The notes beneath the pieces were generated by a model. That model did no database searches. It was not told the DNA's origin and worked only from the letters and a program-made list of their open reading frames with translations. From the NCBI RefSeq assembly GCF_050113715.1, contig NZ_JBNJQR010000011.1, forward strand, positions 161,927 to 225,926: a stretch of 64,000 nucleotides of DNA, given 5' to 3'. This DNA is from Brevibacillus_H ginsengisoli. GTDB taxonomy: Bacteria > Bacillota > Bacilli > Brevibacillales > Brevibacillaceae. A program made the translations under genes and the position numbers. Below, in pieces: positions 34,056-42,784 of the stretch (the first letter of the stretch is position 1; every line of letters begins with the position of its first letter).

Positions 34056-35618
34056 TTATCTTGATTGGATCAAATTTTTCAACTGTCCCCATTTATCTTC
34101 AAAGATACCTGGGTCCATCAGTTTTAAACTAGGGGAGATAACCGGTTCAAAATCCATTTGGTCCAGAATATCTTTTTGCAAATTAATACCTGGAGCAATT
34201 TCGGTTAGAACCATTTTTCCGTCAACCAATTCAAAAACAGCTCGTTCGGTAACATAGATAACTTTTTGTTTGATTTTGCTCGCGTATTCGCCGCTAAAGG
34301 TGATTTGCTGAACATGCTTCAGGAACTTCTTAACTTTACCTTCCTGTACAATCTCCAGCTTGCCGTTTCCAATTTTGACCTCCAAGCCCCCTGCGGTGAA
34401 GGTTCCTGCAAAAACGAGCTTTTTGGCAGTTTGTGAAATATTGATTAAACCACCGCACCCTGCGACACGAGTACCAAACTTACTTACATTGATGTTTCCT
34501 TTTTCATCGGTTTGAGCCAGTCCAAGCACGGTCATATCCAAACCGCCGCCGTCATAAAAATCGAACTGGGCATGATGGTCAACGATTGCCTCGCTATTGT
34601 ACGCATGTCCAAAGTCAGGAAGTCCGCCCGGTACCCCACCGATGGAACCAGCCTCTGTGGTCAGCGTAATCATATCTGTAACGCCTTCTTCTGCTGTTAC
34701 CGTAGATACGTTAACCGGGATACCTACACCAAGATTCAAGATGTTGTTTTCTCTCAGCTCTGCTGCCGAACGACGCGCGATAACCTTTCTCTCATCGAGT
34801 GGCAGGAATGGGATACTGTCCATTGGCACTTTCACATGGCCTGAGAACGCTGGATTATACTTGGTGTTTTCTGTTTGGAAATGATTTTCCGGCTTGGATA
34901 CAACGATATAATCAACAAGAATTCCTGGTACTCGAACATCTTTCGGATTCAAAGATTCAGCTTTTGCCACCGTTTCAACCTCAGCGATGACAATCCCGCC
35001 AGAATTTTTGACGGCTTGAGCGATCGGGAGCACTTCCATATGAAGTCCCTCTTTTTCAAGTGTCAAATTCCCTTTTTCGTCTGCTACAGTTCCTCGAATG
35101 AGTGCTACCTGAATAGGAAATGATTTATAAAAGAGCCATTCTTCATTCTCAAACTCAACAACTTTGACAATATCCTCTTTGGTACAAGGAGAAATTTTTC
35201 CGCCTTCGATGCGGGGATCCACGAAGGTGCCTAAACCAATTTTGGTGATAACCCCTGGTCTTTTCGCTGCAATCTCTCGATAAAGCTGAGTGATAACACC
35301 CTGTGGCAGATTATAGGCTTCACATTTATCTTCTTCGATCAGCTTGGCTAATCCCGGAGATGCAATCGTGATACCGCCCATCCACCGTTTAATCAGACCT
35401 TCATGACCCCAGTGGCTCATGCCTTTTCCTCGACGATCGCCAATTGCGCTCGCATGCATAACGGTCAGATTTTTTGGATGCCCTGTCTCAAGAAAGCGTT
35501 GTTCTACAGCAATTCCGACTTCTTCGGCCCAACAGGCTAAGCCAAACCCACTAGCAGCTACTGTGTCTCCATCTTTGATTAATTCTGCAGCTTGTGATGC
35601 TGTGATCACCTTCGACAT
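34056..35618 (-). CDS. Acyl-CoA:carboxylate CoA-transferase (YdiF-type)
   Basis: Family I CoA-transferase with both halves fused in one 520-aa chain, as in YdiF and propionate CoA-transferases. The alpha half has DGDTVAASGFGLACWAEE, the beta half the ENNILNLGVGIPVNVSTVTAEEGVTDMITLTTEAGSIGGVPGGLPDFGHA block; the catalytic Glu is in TEAGSIGG. It probably moves CoA from acetyl- or another acyl-CoA to the imported acid. First gene of the operon; start 35618 has GAGAGGAG upstream. A sigma-54 promoter lies about 150 bp upstream. Confidence 0.94.
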   Translation of the reverse strand: MSKVITASQAAELIKDGDTVAASGFGLACWAEEVGIAVEQRFLETGHPKNLTVMHASAIGDRRGKGMSHWGHEGLIKRWMGGITIASPGLAKLIEEDKCEAYNLPQGVITQLYREIAAKRPGVITKIGLGTFVDPRIEGGKISPCTKEDIVKVVEFENEEWLFYKSFPIQVALIRGTVADEKGNLTLEKEGLHMEVLPIAQAVKNSGGIVIAEVETVAKAESLNPKDVRVPGILVDYIVVSKPENHFQTENTKYNPAFSGHVKVPMDSIPFLPLDERKVIARRSAAELRENNILNLGVGIPVNVSTVTAEEGVTDMITLTTEAGSIGGVPGGLPDFGHAYNSEAIVDHHAQFDFYDGGGLDMTVLGLAQTDEKGNINVSKFGTRVAGCGGLINISQTAKKLVFAGTFTAGGLEVKIGNGKLEIVQEGKVKKFLKHVQQITFSGEYASKIKQKVIYVTERAVFELVDGKMVLTEIAPGINLQKDILDQMDFEPVISPSLKLMDPGIFEDKWGQLKNLIQSR

Positions 35619-35766
35619 CTTTTTCACTCCTCTCAAGGTTTCAGAACGAATTGGTAAACATGTACCTCCTTTTGATTCATTAGAAGTAGAGTTGCGTATC
35701 TTTCAAATGTGGATAATTTGTGATTTTTTTCACATCGCATCTCTTACCTCGTTACGCCTTATTTAT

Positions 35767-35785
35767 ATTGCAAGACCCGTGCCAA
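35767..35785 (-). promoter_or_regulatory. Sigma-54 (-24/-12) promoter
   Basis: Minus strand TGGCAC (35779-35784), 5 bp, TTGCA (35769-35773): an exact match to the TGGCAC-N5-TTGCA consensus. It drives the CoA-transferase to MFS operon. The nearby sigma-54 activator gene with GAFTGA motif supports it. Confidence 0.9.
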
Positions 35786-35830
35786 ACTAAAAAGAAGCCT
35801 GCAATCGGCTCTTATTGTCATATTTCCGGG

Positions 35831-35895
35831 TTTTTTGTCGCATTTGCACGACATTTTAAGTAGCAAAAGTGGGTTTTTGTCGCAAAATAGCGAAA
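35831..35895 (-). promoter_or_regulatory. Candidate upstream activator sequences
   Basis: TGTCG-N8-CGACA inverted repeat at 35836-35853, and a second TTTTTGTCGCA copy at about 35874-35884 followed by GCGAAA. They lie about 60-115 bp upstream of the -24 box, the normal range for sigma-54 enhancer sites. The repeated TTTTTGTCGCA word supports a single protein binding both. Confidence 0.65.
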
Positions 35896-35965
35896 CCGCT
35901 TTCATAGATCCTTATCATCAGAAAACCTTGGCGACCGCCGAGCCTGCTATACTTTCCGATTGACC

Positions 35966-36003
35966 AAAAAAAGCACTCGATGGATTCCCATCGAATGCTT
36001 TTC
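35966..36003 (-). terminator. Terminator of the sigma-54 activator gene
   Basis: Minus-strand AAAGCATTCGATGG / CCATCGAGTGCTTT stem followed by seven T, 1 bp after the stop codon region. Confidence 0.88.
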
Positions 36004-36004
36004 G

Positions 36005-37414
36005 TTATTTGCTGCATACTTCTTTTAAGTTGCTTTCATTCTCCATCGCTACATCATCATGTAAACTTTTTATTTTTCGATAGAGTACGGAACGGTGTAC
36101 CCCTAACTTGGAGGATGCCTCAGCTATCTTTCCCTCGCAAGCGTCAATCATGGAATGAATGTACTGTTCCTCTACCTTTAACAGAAGCTCTTTTAAGGAA
36201 AGCGGATGATCAAGATGGTTCTTTATATAGGTATCTAGCATGAAATCAAATGGCGTGCTTGTGTCTTCCTTTTCTTCAAAATGGGTATGGTTTACAATTA
36301 ATAGCCTTTGCACGTAGTTTTTTAGTTCTCTGACATTACCCGGCCAATTTTGGGAAAGCAAATCCTCGTATTGTTTTGCGTTCAGGTTGTAGTTTTTTTG
36401 GTATTTCCGATTAAATTCATCGATATATTTCCTGGCGAGACAGATGATATCCATCGGTCTTTCGCGTAACGGAGGAATATGCAAGGGAATCACATTAATC
36501 CGATAATACAAGTCCTCTCGAAATGTTCCATCGGCAACCATTTGCTTCAAATCCTTGTTGGTCGCAGAGATTACTCTAAACTCGACTTTAATATCTTCAG
36601 TTCCCCCAACCCTTCTGATCTCTTGTGTTTCTAAAACCCGCAACAGCTTGGATTGTTTCTCCAATGGCAGTTCAGAAATCTCGTCGAGAAAGAGGGTTCC
36701 ATTATTCGCTAATTCTACTAAACCAATCTTTTGTGAATTGGCGCCCGTAAACGCTCCTTTTTCATATCCAAAAAACTCTGATTCAAATAAACTATCCGGA
36801 ATCGCCGCACAGTTAACCGAAATGAACGGCCTATCATTCTGTCTGCTTTTTTTATGAATGTATTTGGATAATACCTCTTTTCCAGTCCCGGACTCACCAT
36901 ACAACAATATTCTGCAATCATATGGGGCAATTTGATCACATGCTTTCAGAATATTTTTCATTTGGATGCTTTCCGCTACAACTTCACTCTTCTCTTCTTT
37001 AACAAAAGTAACCTCGTCTTTGGCATTTTCGATGACGTCCGTATCGGCCATTTCATATTTGCCAACCGTTACAACCAGGTCAATTTCTCCTGTTGGCCCG
37101 AACAGCGGTGTGCTTGTCGTTGTTGTCTTAAACCCTTTGCTGGTTACTACCGTCCCTTTTTGCTGTACACCTTTTTTAATGGCATCAAGCGTAAAAGAAT
37201 GATTATACATCCCGTCTTTAACCAGGTCACCCACATTAGACCGGAGTAATTCTTCCAAAGACATCCCTAGTGTTAGAGCAGTAAACTCATTGGAGATTAA
37301 GATATTCCCTTGCCGATCGGTGACAAATAACGAATGAGGGATCTCGTTATTGTTTACATAGTGATTGTTCAGAAGCTCTTTCAAATTATTCATGGATAAC
37401 ACATCCCCGATCAC
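36005..37414 (-). CDS. PAS-AAA+-Fis sigma-54-dependent activator
   Basis: 469 aa. N-terminal PAS sensor (about residues 10-115, SLFVTDRQGNILISNEFTALTLGM), then an AAA+ domain with Walker A LYGESGTGKEVLSKYIHKKS near 165, the sigma-54-contact GAFTGA motif (YEKGAFTGANSQK near 230) and Walker B NGTLFLDEISELP. The Fis-type HTH is IAEASSKLGVHRSVLYRKIKSL. Start may be GTG 37414 or ATG 37393; neither has a clear site. It lies upstream of the operon it probably controls, on the same strand, separated by its own terminator. Confidence 0.93.
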   Translation of the reverse strand: MIGDVLSMNNLKELLNNHYVNNNEIPHSLFVTDRQGNILISNEFTALTLGMSLEELLRSNVGDLVKDGMYNHSFTLDAIKKGVQQKGTVVTSKGFKTTTTSTPLFGPTGEIDLVVTVGKYEMADTDVIENAKDEVTFVKEEKSEVVAESIQMKNILKACDQIAPYDCRILLYGESGTGKEVLSKYIHKKSRQNDRPFISVNCAAIPDSLFESEFFGYEKGAFTGANSQKIGLVELANNGTLFLDEISELPLEKQSKLLRVLETQEIRRVGGTEDIKVEFRVISATNKDLKQMVADGTFREDLYYRINVIPLHIPPLRERPMDIICLARKYIDEFNRKYQKNYNLNAKQYEDLLSQNWPGNVRELKNYVQRLLIVNHTHFEEKEDTSTPFDFMLDTYIKNHLDHPLSLKELLLKVEEQYIHSMIDACEGKIAEASSKLGVHRSVLYRKIKSLHDDVAMENESNLKEVCSK

Positions 37415-37591
37415 CTTTCAAAGGAACATTTTTAAATCATTACAAAAGAATAGAGGTCAGTGGCTCAAGTAACTATGTAGAAATACTTCATCTACAAAAT
37501 ATTTCTTTCATTAATTCTTATTATAAGTAAATATGAATGAATGAGCCCTTGGCTTTGTGAAACTTGTAAGGAAGTTATCTGAACTTTTATG

Positions 37592-37612
37592 AAACAGGGC
37601 TTACGCGAATGG
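37592..37612 (+). repeat. Orphan tail-module core of the dispersed element
   Basis: AGGGCTTACGCGAATGGAAG matches the tail-module core following copies B and F. No main hairpin and no AATGTT stem accompany it; a terminator hairpin follows directly. Confidence 0.55.
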
Positions 37613-37621
37613 AAGGAAAAT

Positions 37622-37652
37622 AAAAAACCGAGTGCAGATGCACTCGGTTTTT
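37622..37652 (-). terminator. Terminator of the YvyF-like gene
   Basis: AAAAACCGAGTGCA / TGCACTCGGTTTTT, a nearly perfect hairpin with A and T runs on both sides. Confidence 0.85.
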
Positions 37653-37705
37653 GGTGATGAATCTTATAGTACTAGATTCATTTTGCTGCCTTCCATGATG
37701 GGAAG

Positions 37706-37945
37706 TTACCGCGAGCGCCGATCATCTTTGACGCTGGTCAACAATCCATCCCGCAAGTATCTCGTAATTTTGGAGACGGTGATACCCGTCGCATTGGCTA
37801 CCTGCATGGCATTGGAATTGGGATAGGTTCTCAGATACTCTTTTACTTTTCTATATTCGATCATTTCTTTATCATTGCAATTATTACAATAATCCAGATG
37901 TGATGGTTTCGGGAATCCGCATACCGAACAAACATCGCTCATCAT
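37706..37945 (-). CDS. Zinc-ribbon/HTH protein, YvyF-like
   Basis: About 79 aa. Two CxxC pairs at the N terminus (VCSVCGFPKP, YCNNCNDK) form a zinc ribbon, followed by a helix-turn-helix (MQVANATGITVSKITRYLRDGLL). The layout matches the YvyF (TIGR03826) flagellar-operon family, but that family is about 140 aa and sits with flagellar genes, whereas this one is short and isolated. GGAG lies 5-8 nt upstream. A small DNA-binding regulator is likely. Confidence 0.75.
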   Translation of the reverse strand: MMSDVCSVCGFPKPSHLDYCNNCNDKEMIEYRKVKEYLRTYPNSNAMQVANATGITVSKITRYLRDGLLTSVKDDRRSR

Positions 37946-38092
37946 CAATCTCTCCTTAGACTAGCAATAATGACGGAGTCTTACTACCTTTGCTAGTTCC
38001 CGAATTCTCTCTTTATCAAACTATTATAACAGACTTTTGTTTTTCTACGAATATTTGATCAATCTAGACTGGCTCACCGCCTCTGGAAACAT

Positions 38093-38124
38093 GCAAAAAA
38101 ACCTCGCCAACGGGAGGTTTTGTG
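38093..38124 (-). terminator. Terminator downstream of the frameshifted gene
   Basis: AAAACCTC / GAGGTTTT stem followed on the minus strand by TTTT. Confidence 0.75.
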
Positions 38125-38136
38125 GAACGTCTGAAT

Positions 38137-38606
38137 TTATGGTGAGAGATGATGCGGAGCAGGGTTATTGTCAAAATTGACATCTGTATGAGAAGGTGTG
38201 GAACCCTGAGGCAAGGTTTGCTGCTCCAAGCTATGACTGACCGTCATCATGTCCCCATTTATAGCGGTGAGAATGTCATATAACGCTTCTCCCTGTTTAT
38301 AGGTTTGCAAAGCGGAATAAGCGGTTGGATTCGAAGCTTGCTGTGTCGCTTCGGGCAACGTTTCGAACTGATTTTTTGTGCTTCCTAGTGTATTACGGTA
38401 GGAGGAAAGGGAAGTCTGATCGCGTCCACTTGCTGCTGATTCCCCGTTCCCTGAAGAGAGGTAGCCTGCTGAATCAAGGAGGTGATGGTTTGTTGCACAT
38501 TCATAAACGCGTTCCCATAGGCAGATTGGATTCCAGCCGTCTGTTGCAGACGTTGCAAGTTCGCTTGCAAACTGCTGATTGCTTGCTTCATGGCCGATTG
38601 ATTCAA
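38137..38606 (-). pseudogene. Frameshifted gene of unknown function
   Basis: Two fragments in different minus-strand frames read as one protein: residues MNQSAMKQAISSLQANLQRL...GTGNQQQ up to about 38430, then DQTSLSSYRNTLGSTKNQFETLPEATQQ continuing to 38137. The second part has no plausible start of its own. A one-base shift between about 38400 and 38450 (near AACGGGGAA or CCCTTTCC) would join them into roughly 155 aa of Gln-rich coiled coil. It could be a true pseudogene or a sequencing error. GAGG lies upstream of the ATG at 38606. Confidence 0.7.
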
Positions 38607-38677
38607 CCGATATTCCTCCTTAGAAGCATTTTTTGTCTGGATTATTTTGTGAATGTACCCGTATTCTTATGCCGATT

Positions 38678-38726
38678 TGCAAAAAAAAACCTCCACTCGA
38701 TCAGTAAGCTGATCTGTAGAGGTGAT
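38678..38726 (-). terminator. Terminator of the DEAD-box helicase gene
   Basis: Minus-strand CCTCTAC..GATCAG and CTGATC..GTGGAGG arms followed by nine T. Confidence 0.85.
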
Positions 38727-38747
38727 TGTGTGGTTTTTCGAATGAAA

Positions 38748-40232
38748 TTACTTCTTGCGTCCGTTAGCCTGCGGTCTTTGGGACCATTGTTTGCCGCCCA
38801 GGCCGGTTTTGCCTTGCGCGGATTTGCCTGCTCCCGGTTTGCCTTTGGCCATTTTGGCTTTGGCTTCTTTGCGAGCCTTGATCGCTTCGTCGCGCTTGCG
38901 ATTTTGCTCATACTGCTTCTGGAGTTCTTGCATGTCTTGCTGAATTTTTTTCTTGTAGCCCGGTTTTACCTTGGTACTCTTCTTGAGCGCTTCTTTCAAC
39001 GGAGCTTCTTTTTTCTGCTTCTCGGTCTGCTTCACAATCGCTTTCTTTTCACGCAGGTCGTTGAAATACTCTTCCCGCTCTTTTTGACGTTCTTTGCGAC
39101 CAGCGTCAAGGTGGCGGCCTGGCGTCAAGAGGCGCTCTTCAATCTTCGTTTTGATTGCTTTTTCGATACGAGCAAGAATTGCTTTTTGGCGAGGAGAAAC
39201 AAATGAGATAGCCGTTCCGCTTTGGCCGGCACGACCGGTACGACCGACGCGGTGAATAAAGCTCTCCGTATCGGATGGCAGGTCATAGTTGTAAACATGC
39301 GTGACGCCCTCTACATCCAAACCACGCGCGGCAATATCTGTCGCCACGAGAATCTGGAACTTGATGTTGCGGAAATCTCTCATCAGCTGCTCACGCTTAT
39401 TCTGTGAAAGATCACCATACAAGGCCCGAGCGTCATATCCGTCTGCTTGCAAGCGATCGGTCAAATGCTTCACGCGCTCCTGCGTATTGGCAAACACAAT
39501 CGCCAGATAAGGCTTGTGCCCCTCGATCAGGTCCAACAAGACGTCTACTTTTTCCGATTGGTTCACGGTGTAGTACACTTGCTCGATGCGATCCACAGTT
39601 TTTTGCTTGGATTCAATCTTGAGATGAGGAGGCTGATTCATAAATGCTTGCGACAGCTTCTTCACCTGATCCGGCATGGTCGCCGAGAACAATAGTACCT
39701 GCTTGTTGGTCGCTGTGGAAGACAGAATTTGTTCAACGTCCTCGAGGAAGCCCATCTCCAACATCTTGTCCGCTTCATCCAATACAAGCGTCGAGATCCG
39801 GCCAAAATGCAGCGTTCCCCGCTTCAAATGATCCAGAATACGCCCCGGAGTACCCACTACAATGTGCACAGTTTGCTCCAGCTTGTTCATTTGACGCTCA
39901 ATATCCGTTCCGCCGTGCAAAGAGAGCACGTTGACCCCCAGATGCTTGCCCAGCTTCTCGATCTCACGGGCAATCTGGATGGATAATTCCCTTGTCGGCG
40001 TGAGAATCAGCGCTTGAATATCGCGCTTCTCAATCACCAAGTTGTGCAGAATCGGCAGGACAAACGCGGCGGTTTTCCCGGTACCTGTTTGTGCCTGGCC
40101 AATGACATCCTTGCCTTCCAGAATCAATGGAATCGCTTCAGCCTGAATCTGGGTCGGCTCTTTATAAAAAAGGTCTTGAATCCCTTTCATCACTTCCGGA
40201 CGAAACCCGAACGCTTCAAAAGATTGCTTCAT
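38748..40232 (-). CDS. DEAD-box RNA helicase
   Basis: ATP-dependent RNA helicase, 494 aa. All core motifs are present: Q motif FGFRPEVMKGIQDLFYKEPTQIQ, motif I AQTGTGKT, motif II DEAD in VLDEADKMLEMGF, motif III SAT, motif VI HRVGRTGRAG. The C-terminal 110 residues are a Lys/Arg-rich basic tail (KARKEAKAKMAKGKPGAGK...) that aids RNA binding, as in CshA-type proteins. Related to RhlE/CshA helicases used in mRNA decay, ribosome assembly or cold growth. Single gene with a strong terminator. Confidence 0.95.
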   Translation of the reverse strand: MKQSFEAFGFRPEVMKGIQDLFYKEPTQIQAEAIPLILEGKDVIGQAQTGTGKTAAFVLPILHNLVIEKRDIQALILTPTRELSIQIAREIEKLGKHLGVNVLSLHGGTDIERQMNKLEQTVHIVVGTPGRILDHLKRGTLHFGRISTLVLDEADKMLEMGFLEDVEQILSSTATNKQVLLFSATMPDQVKKLSQAFMNQPPHLKIESKQKTVDRIEQVYYTVNQSEKVDVLLDLIEGHKPYLAIVFANTQERVKHLTDRLQADGYDARALYGDLSQNKREQLMRDFRNIKFQILVATDIAARGLDVEGVTHVYNYDLPSDTESFIHRVGRTGRAGQSGTAISFVSPRQKAILARIEKAIKTKIEERLLTPGRHLDAGRKERQKEREEYFNDLREKKAIVKQTEKQKKEAPLKEALKKSTKVKPGYKKKIQQDMQELQKQYEQNRKRDEAIKARKEAKAKMAKGKPGAGKSAQGKTGLGGKQWSQRPQANGRKK

Positions 40233-40361
40233 ATCATGCCACTTCCTTCCTAAACAAACCTCTTCCTATACTACGTTAGTATTTCCCAAAACACAAGGAT
40301 CGAGAAGATACAAAGAAAACTTGGCGATGCCAAGCCTGTGGCGCCGGGTAGAGCGACAAAT

Positions 40362-40408
40362 CGAAGCTCCGCCTGACCGACAAAAGTCCTGATCCAAGCG
40401 GAGCTTCT
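40362..40408 (-). terminator. Hairpin downstream of pepV
   Basis: GAAGCTCCGC / GCGGAGCTTC, a 10-bp perfect stem, 23 bp after the pepV stop. The T run is weak. Confidence 0.55.
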
Positions 40409-40430
40409 TAATTGTTAATGAGTGGATCGA

Positions 40431-41876
40431 TTATCCTTGCGCCAATTCATAAATCGCTTGCGCATAAATAGCTGTAGAACGTACCAAATCCTCAATAAAG
40501 ATATGCTCGTCACGCTGATGCGCGCAATCTGGACGACCAGGGAACAACGGCCCAAAAGCTACCCCGACATCCAACGAGCGACCATACGTAGCACCACCAA
40601 TCGCCATCGCGGTTGCATCCAAACCGGTTTGCTCGGAATAAATACGTTGCAAGGTGGTGATTAACGGATGACTTAATTCCACGTGATGAGGCGCCATATT
40701 CTCCTCAATCTCAAGTGCCAAGTGAGCATTCTTCAAGTGACCAAGCAGATCAGGCTCCCACTTGTCGTATGGCTGGGAATGTGGGTAGCGAATGTTGATA
40801 TCAAAACGAATTTCTCCCTCCGCCTCGTACTGGAGGACTCCGGTATTCAGCGTGAGCGGCCCCATCTCTGGATCATTGTGGTCTATGCCCATCGCTTCTC
40901 CGTAATGCTGACGGTAGAGATAGGTCTCTGTAAATTGGACGAACGCTTCAGCACGAGTATCCAATTGCAGTTTATGTAGGAAATGAACCAGTTCGGTTCC
41001 CGCGTTGATGCCTTTGGCCGGATCCATTCCGTGCACCGAAACCCCTTTAAGAGAAAGCTCTACCCTCTCGCCAGCTATCTTCGCGTCTCCGGTTAATCCC
41101 GACTTTTTCATGTATGCTTCAAACAGTTGGACAAGTTCGTCTGCTGTCTTCTGTTGTGGAATCAGGACAGCGTTCGCCAGGTCAGGCACCATGTTCATCC
41201 GGCGTCCTGCTTGCAGGGACAGCAAACGGACATCCGCTTGAGCCTTTTCAGCTTTTCCGGCTGCTTTCCACGCTTCAATGGATTGTTTGAAAATCAAATG
41301 GGTCAAGCCTTTTTCCGCATAAATCAACGGGAAGTCGGCATCTGGCGTAAATCCTAAAGTCGGCATTTCTTCATGCTTAAAGTAGTGGTGCATGCAACGC
41401 CAAGAGGTCTCTTCATCTGCACCGAAAATTAAGCGAACACGTCGATTGAGCGGCAATCCCAGTTCTTTGACGATTTTGGCAGCGAAGAATGCTGCGACGG
41501 TCGGCCCTTTATCATCCAAGGCTCCACGCGCAACAATTTTGTCGTCTACGATTTCGGCAGCGTAAGGAGGAGTCGTCCAGCCGTCTCCTTCTGGAACTAC
41601 ATCGACGTGGCTTAAGATACCCACAAGCTCTTCACCAGCGCCAAATTCAGCGTGACCTGCGTAACCATCCACATTCTTGGTCACCATGCCAGCTTCTTCG
41701 CACTGTTTTAAAATGAAGTTAAGCGCATCCGCGATCCCTTGACCAAACGGAGCATTAGGTCCTGCTGACGCTTCATCCAATACGCTTTTGATACGGAGAA
41801 ACTCTTGAGTGGTGGCAATCAAGTCCGCTTTGCGCTTCTCAACTTCTGCCATCCAGTTTACTTGTTGATCTGTCAT
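40431..41876 (-). CDS. pepV: Dipeptidase PepV (M20 family)
   Basis: Zinc-dependent dipeptidase of the M20 family, 481 aa, in the cytoplasm. Metal-site motifs include GILSHVDVVPEGDGW (near 85), ARGALDDKGPTVAA (near 115), GADEETSWRCMHHYFKHE (near 150) and the C-terminal His-containing HQRDEHI. The sequence TLGFTPDADFPLIYAEKG is the PepV/Xaa-His-dipeptidase signature. Its ATG overlaps the stop codon of the small alarmone synthetase gene (TAATG), so the two are translationally coupled. Confidence 0.95.
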   Translation of the reverse strand: MTDQQVNWMAEVEKRKADLIATTQEFLRIKSVLDEASAGPNAPFGQGIADALNFILKQCEEAGMVTKNVDGYAGHAEFGAGEELVGILSHVDVVPEGDGWTTPPYAAEIVDDKIVARGALDDKGPTVAAFFAAKIVKELGLPLNRRVRLIFGADEETSWRCMHHYFKHEEMPTLGFTPDADFPLIYAEKGLTHLIFKQSIEAWKAAGKAEKAQADVRLLSLQAGRRMNMVPDLANAVLIPQQKTADELVQLFEAYMKKSGLTGDAKIAGERVELSLKGVSVHGMDPAKGINAGTELVHFLHKLQLDTRAEAFVQFTETYLYRQHYGEAMGIDHNDPEMGPLTLNTGVLQYEAEGEIRFDINIRYPHSQPYDKWEPDLLGHLKNAHLALEIEENMAPHHVELSHPLITTLQRIYSEQTGLDATAMAIGGATYGRSLDVGVAFGPLFPGRPDCAHQRDEHIFIEDLVRSTAIYAQAIYELAQG

Positions 41877-42607
41877 TATTCGCTCATCCTCTCTTCTAAG
41901 CCGCTTGTGTAGTGGGATTGATCCAGTAGCAGATCGTCATCCAGATCCAGCTCGACCAGCCCCAGTAGCTTATCCATTGGCACTTCTTTTTTACGCGTAA
42001 AAATCAATTGCGCTTCCTTTATCTCTTCACGGATGTTGTTCATCTCGTTGTCGAGCGTATAGGATGCTTTGGCCGCCTCAATCAAGCGCTGGCGGATCTT
42101 GCTTGGAATAATCCCTTCGTATTTGTAATTCAAGGAGTGTTCAATTGTCGCCCAGAAGTTCATCCCCAGTGTGCGAATCTGAATCTCAACCGGAATGAGT
42201 ACTTCTCCGTGTGCCGTTTGCACCGGATATTTAATCGCCAGGTGATATCCGCGATAGCCGCTTTCTTTTGGGGTGGTGACATAATCTTTCTCCAAGAAGA
42301 TTTGCATATCCTTACGCTGTCGCAAAAGTTCAACGACTGACCATATATCATCTATAAATTGGCACATAATGCGCACACCGGCGATGTCACGAAGCTCCCA
42401 GCCGATATTCTCGTTAATCGGAAACTGAAGCCGATTCGCTTTATTGTAGATGCTGTTTAATGACTTGACCCGCCCCATTACGAATTCAATCGGCGCATGC
42501 TCTTTGCGCTTTTTCAGTTCGTTGCGCAGATTTTTTAATTTGATTTTTAATTCTTCAACCGCTTGTTCATAGGGCAGTAGGTACAAGTCCCAGTCAATTT
42601 TATGCAC
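41876..42607 (-). CDS. Small alarmone synthetase (RelQ/YjbM type)
   Basis: Makes (p)ppGpp from ATP and GTP or GDP; 243 aa with a single RelA/SpoT synthetase domain and no hydrolase part. Conserved blocks: RVKSLNSIYNKANRLQ (G-loop, near 45), ELRDIAGVRIMCQFIDDIW (near 70), ESGYRGYHLAIKYPV (near 115), VEIQIRTLGMNFWATIEHSLNYKY (near 135). The GTG start has a GGAGGGA site 8 nt upstream. Pairing with a peptidase gene in one operon is common in Bacillales. Confidence 0.95.
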   Translation of the reverse strand: MHKIDWDLYLLPYEQAVEELKIKLKNLRNELKKRKEHAPIEFVMGRVKSLNSIYNKANRLQFPINENIGWELRDIAGVRIMCQFIDDIWSVVELLRQRKDMQIFLEKDYVTTPKESGYRGYHLAIKYPVQTAHGEVLIPVEIQIRTLGMNFWATIEHSLNYKYEGIIPSKIRQRLIEAAKASYTLDNEMNNIREEIKEAQLIFTRKKEVPMDKLLGLVELDLDDDLLLDQSHYTSGLEERMSE

Positions 42608-42784
42608 GTTTCATTCCCTCCGACCTAAAGTCCTTCGAGCTAACAATTCAACAAAATGACGCCATTCTCCTCTACCAAAAGCGCTTTTCCCGCCTTTGAC
42701 GCTACTCTACGGATGAGAAAACTTCGTGTATAATGCAAAAAACGAACGATTTTCGCAAAAAAATTTACTCGAAAGGATCATACC

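Noticed and set aside
42696..42734. TTGACG and TATAAT as a promoter for the MFS gene
   Set aside because: The spacer is about 27 bp, too long for one sigma-A promoter; only the TATAAT box is credible.
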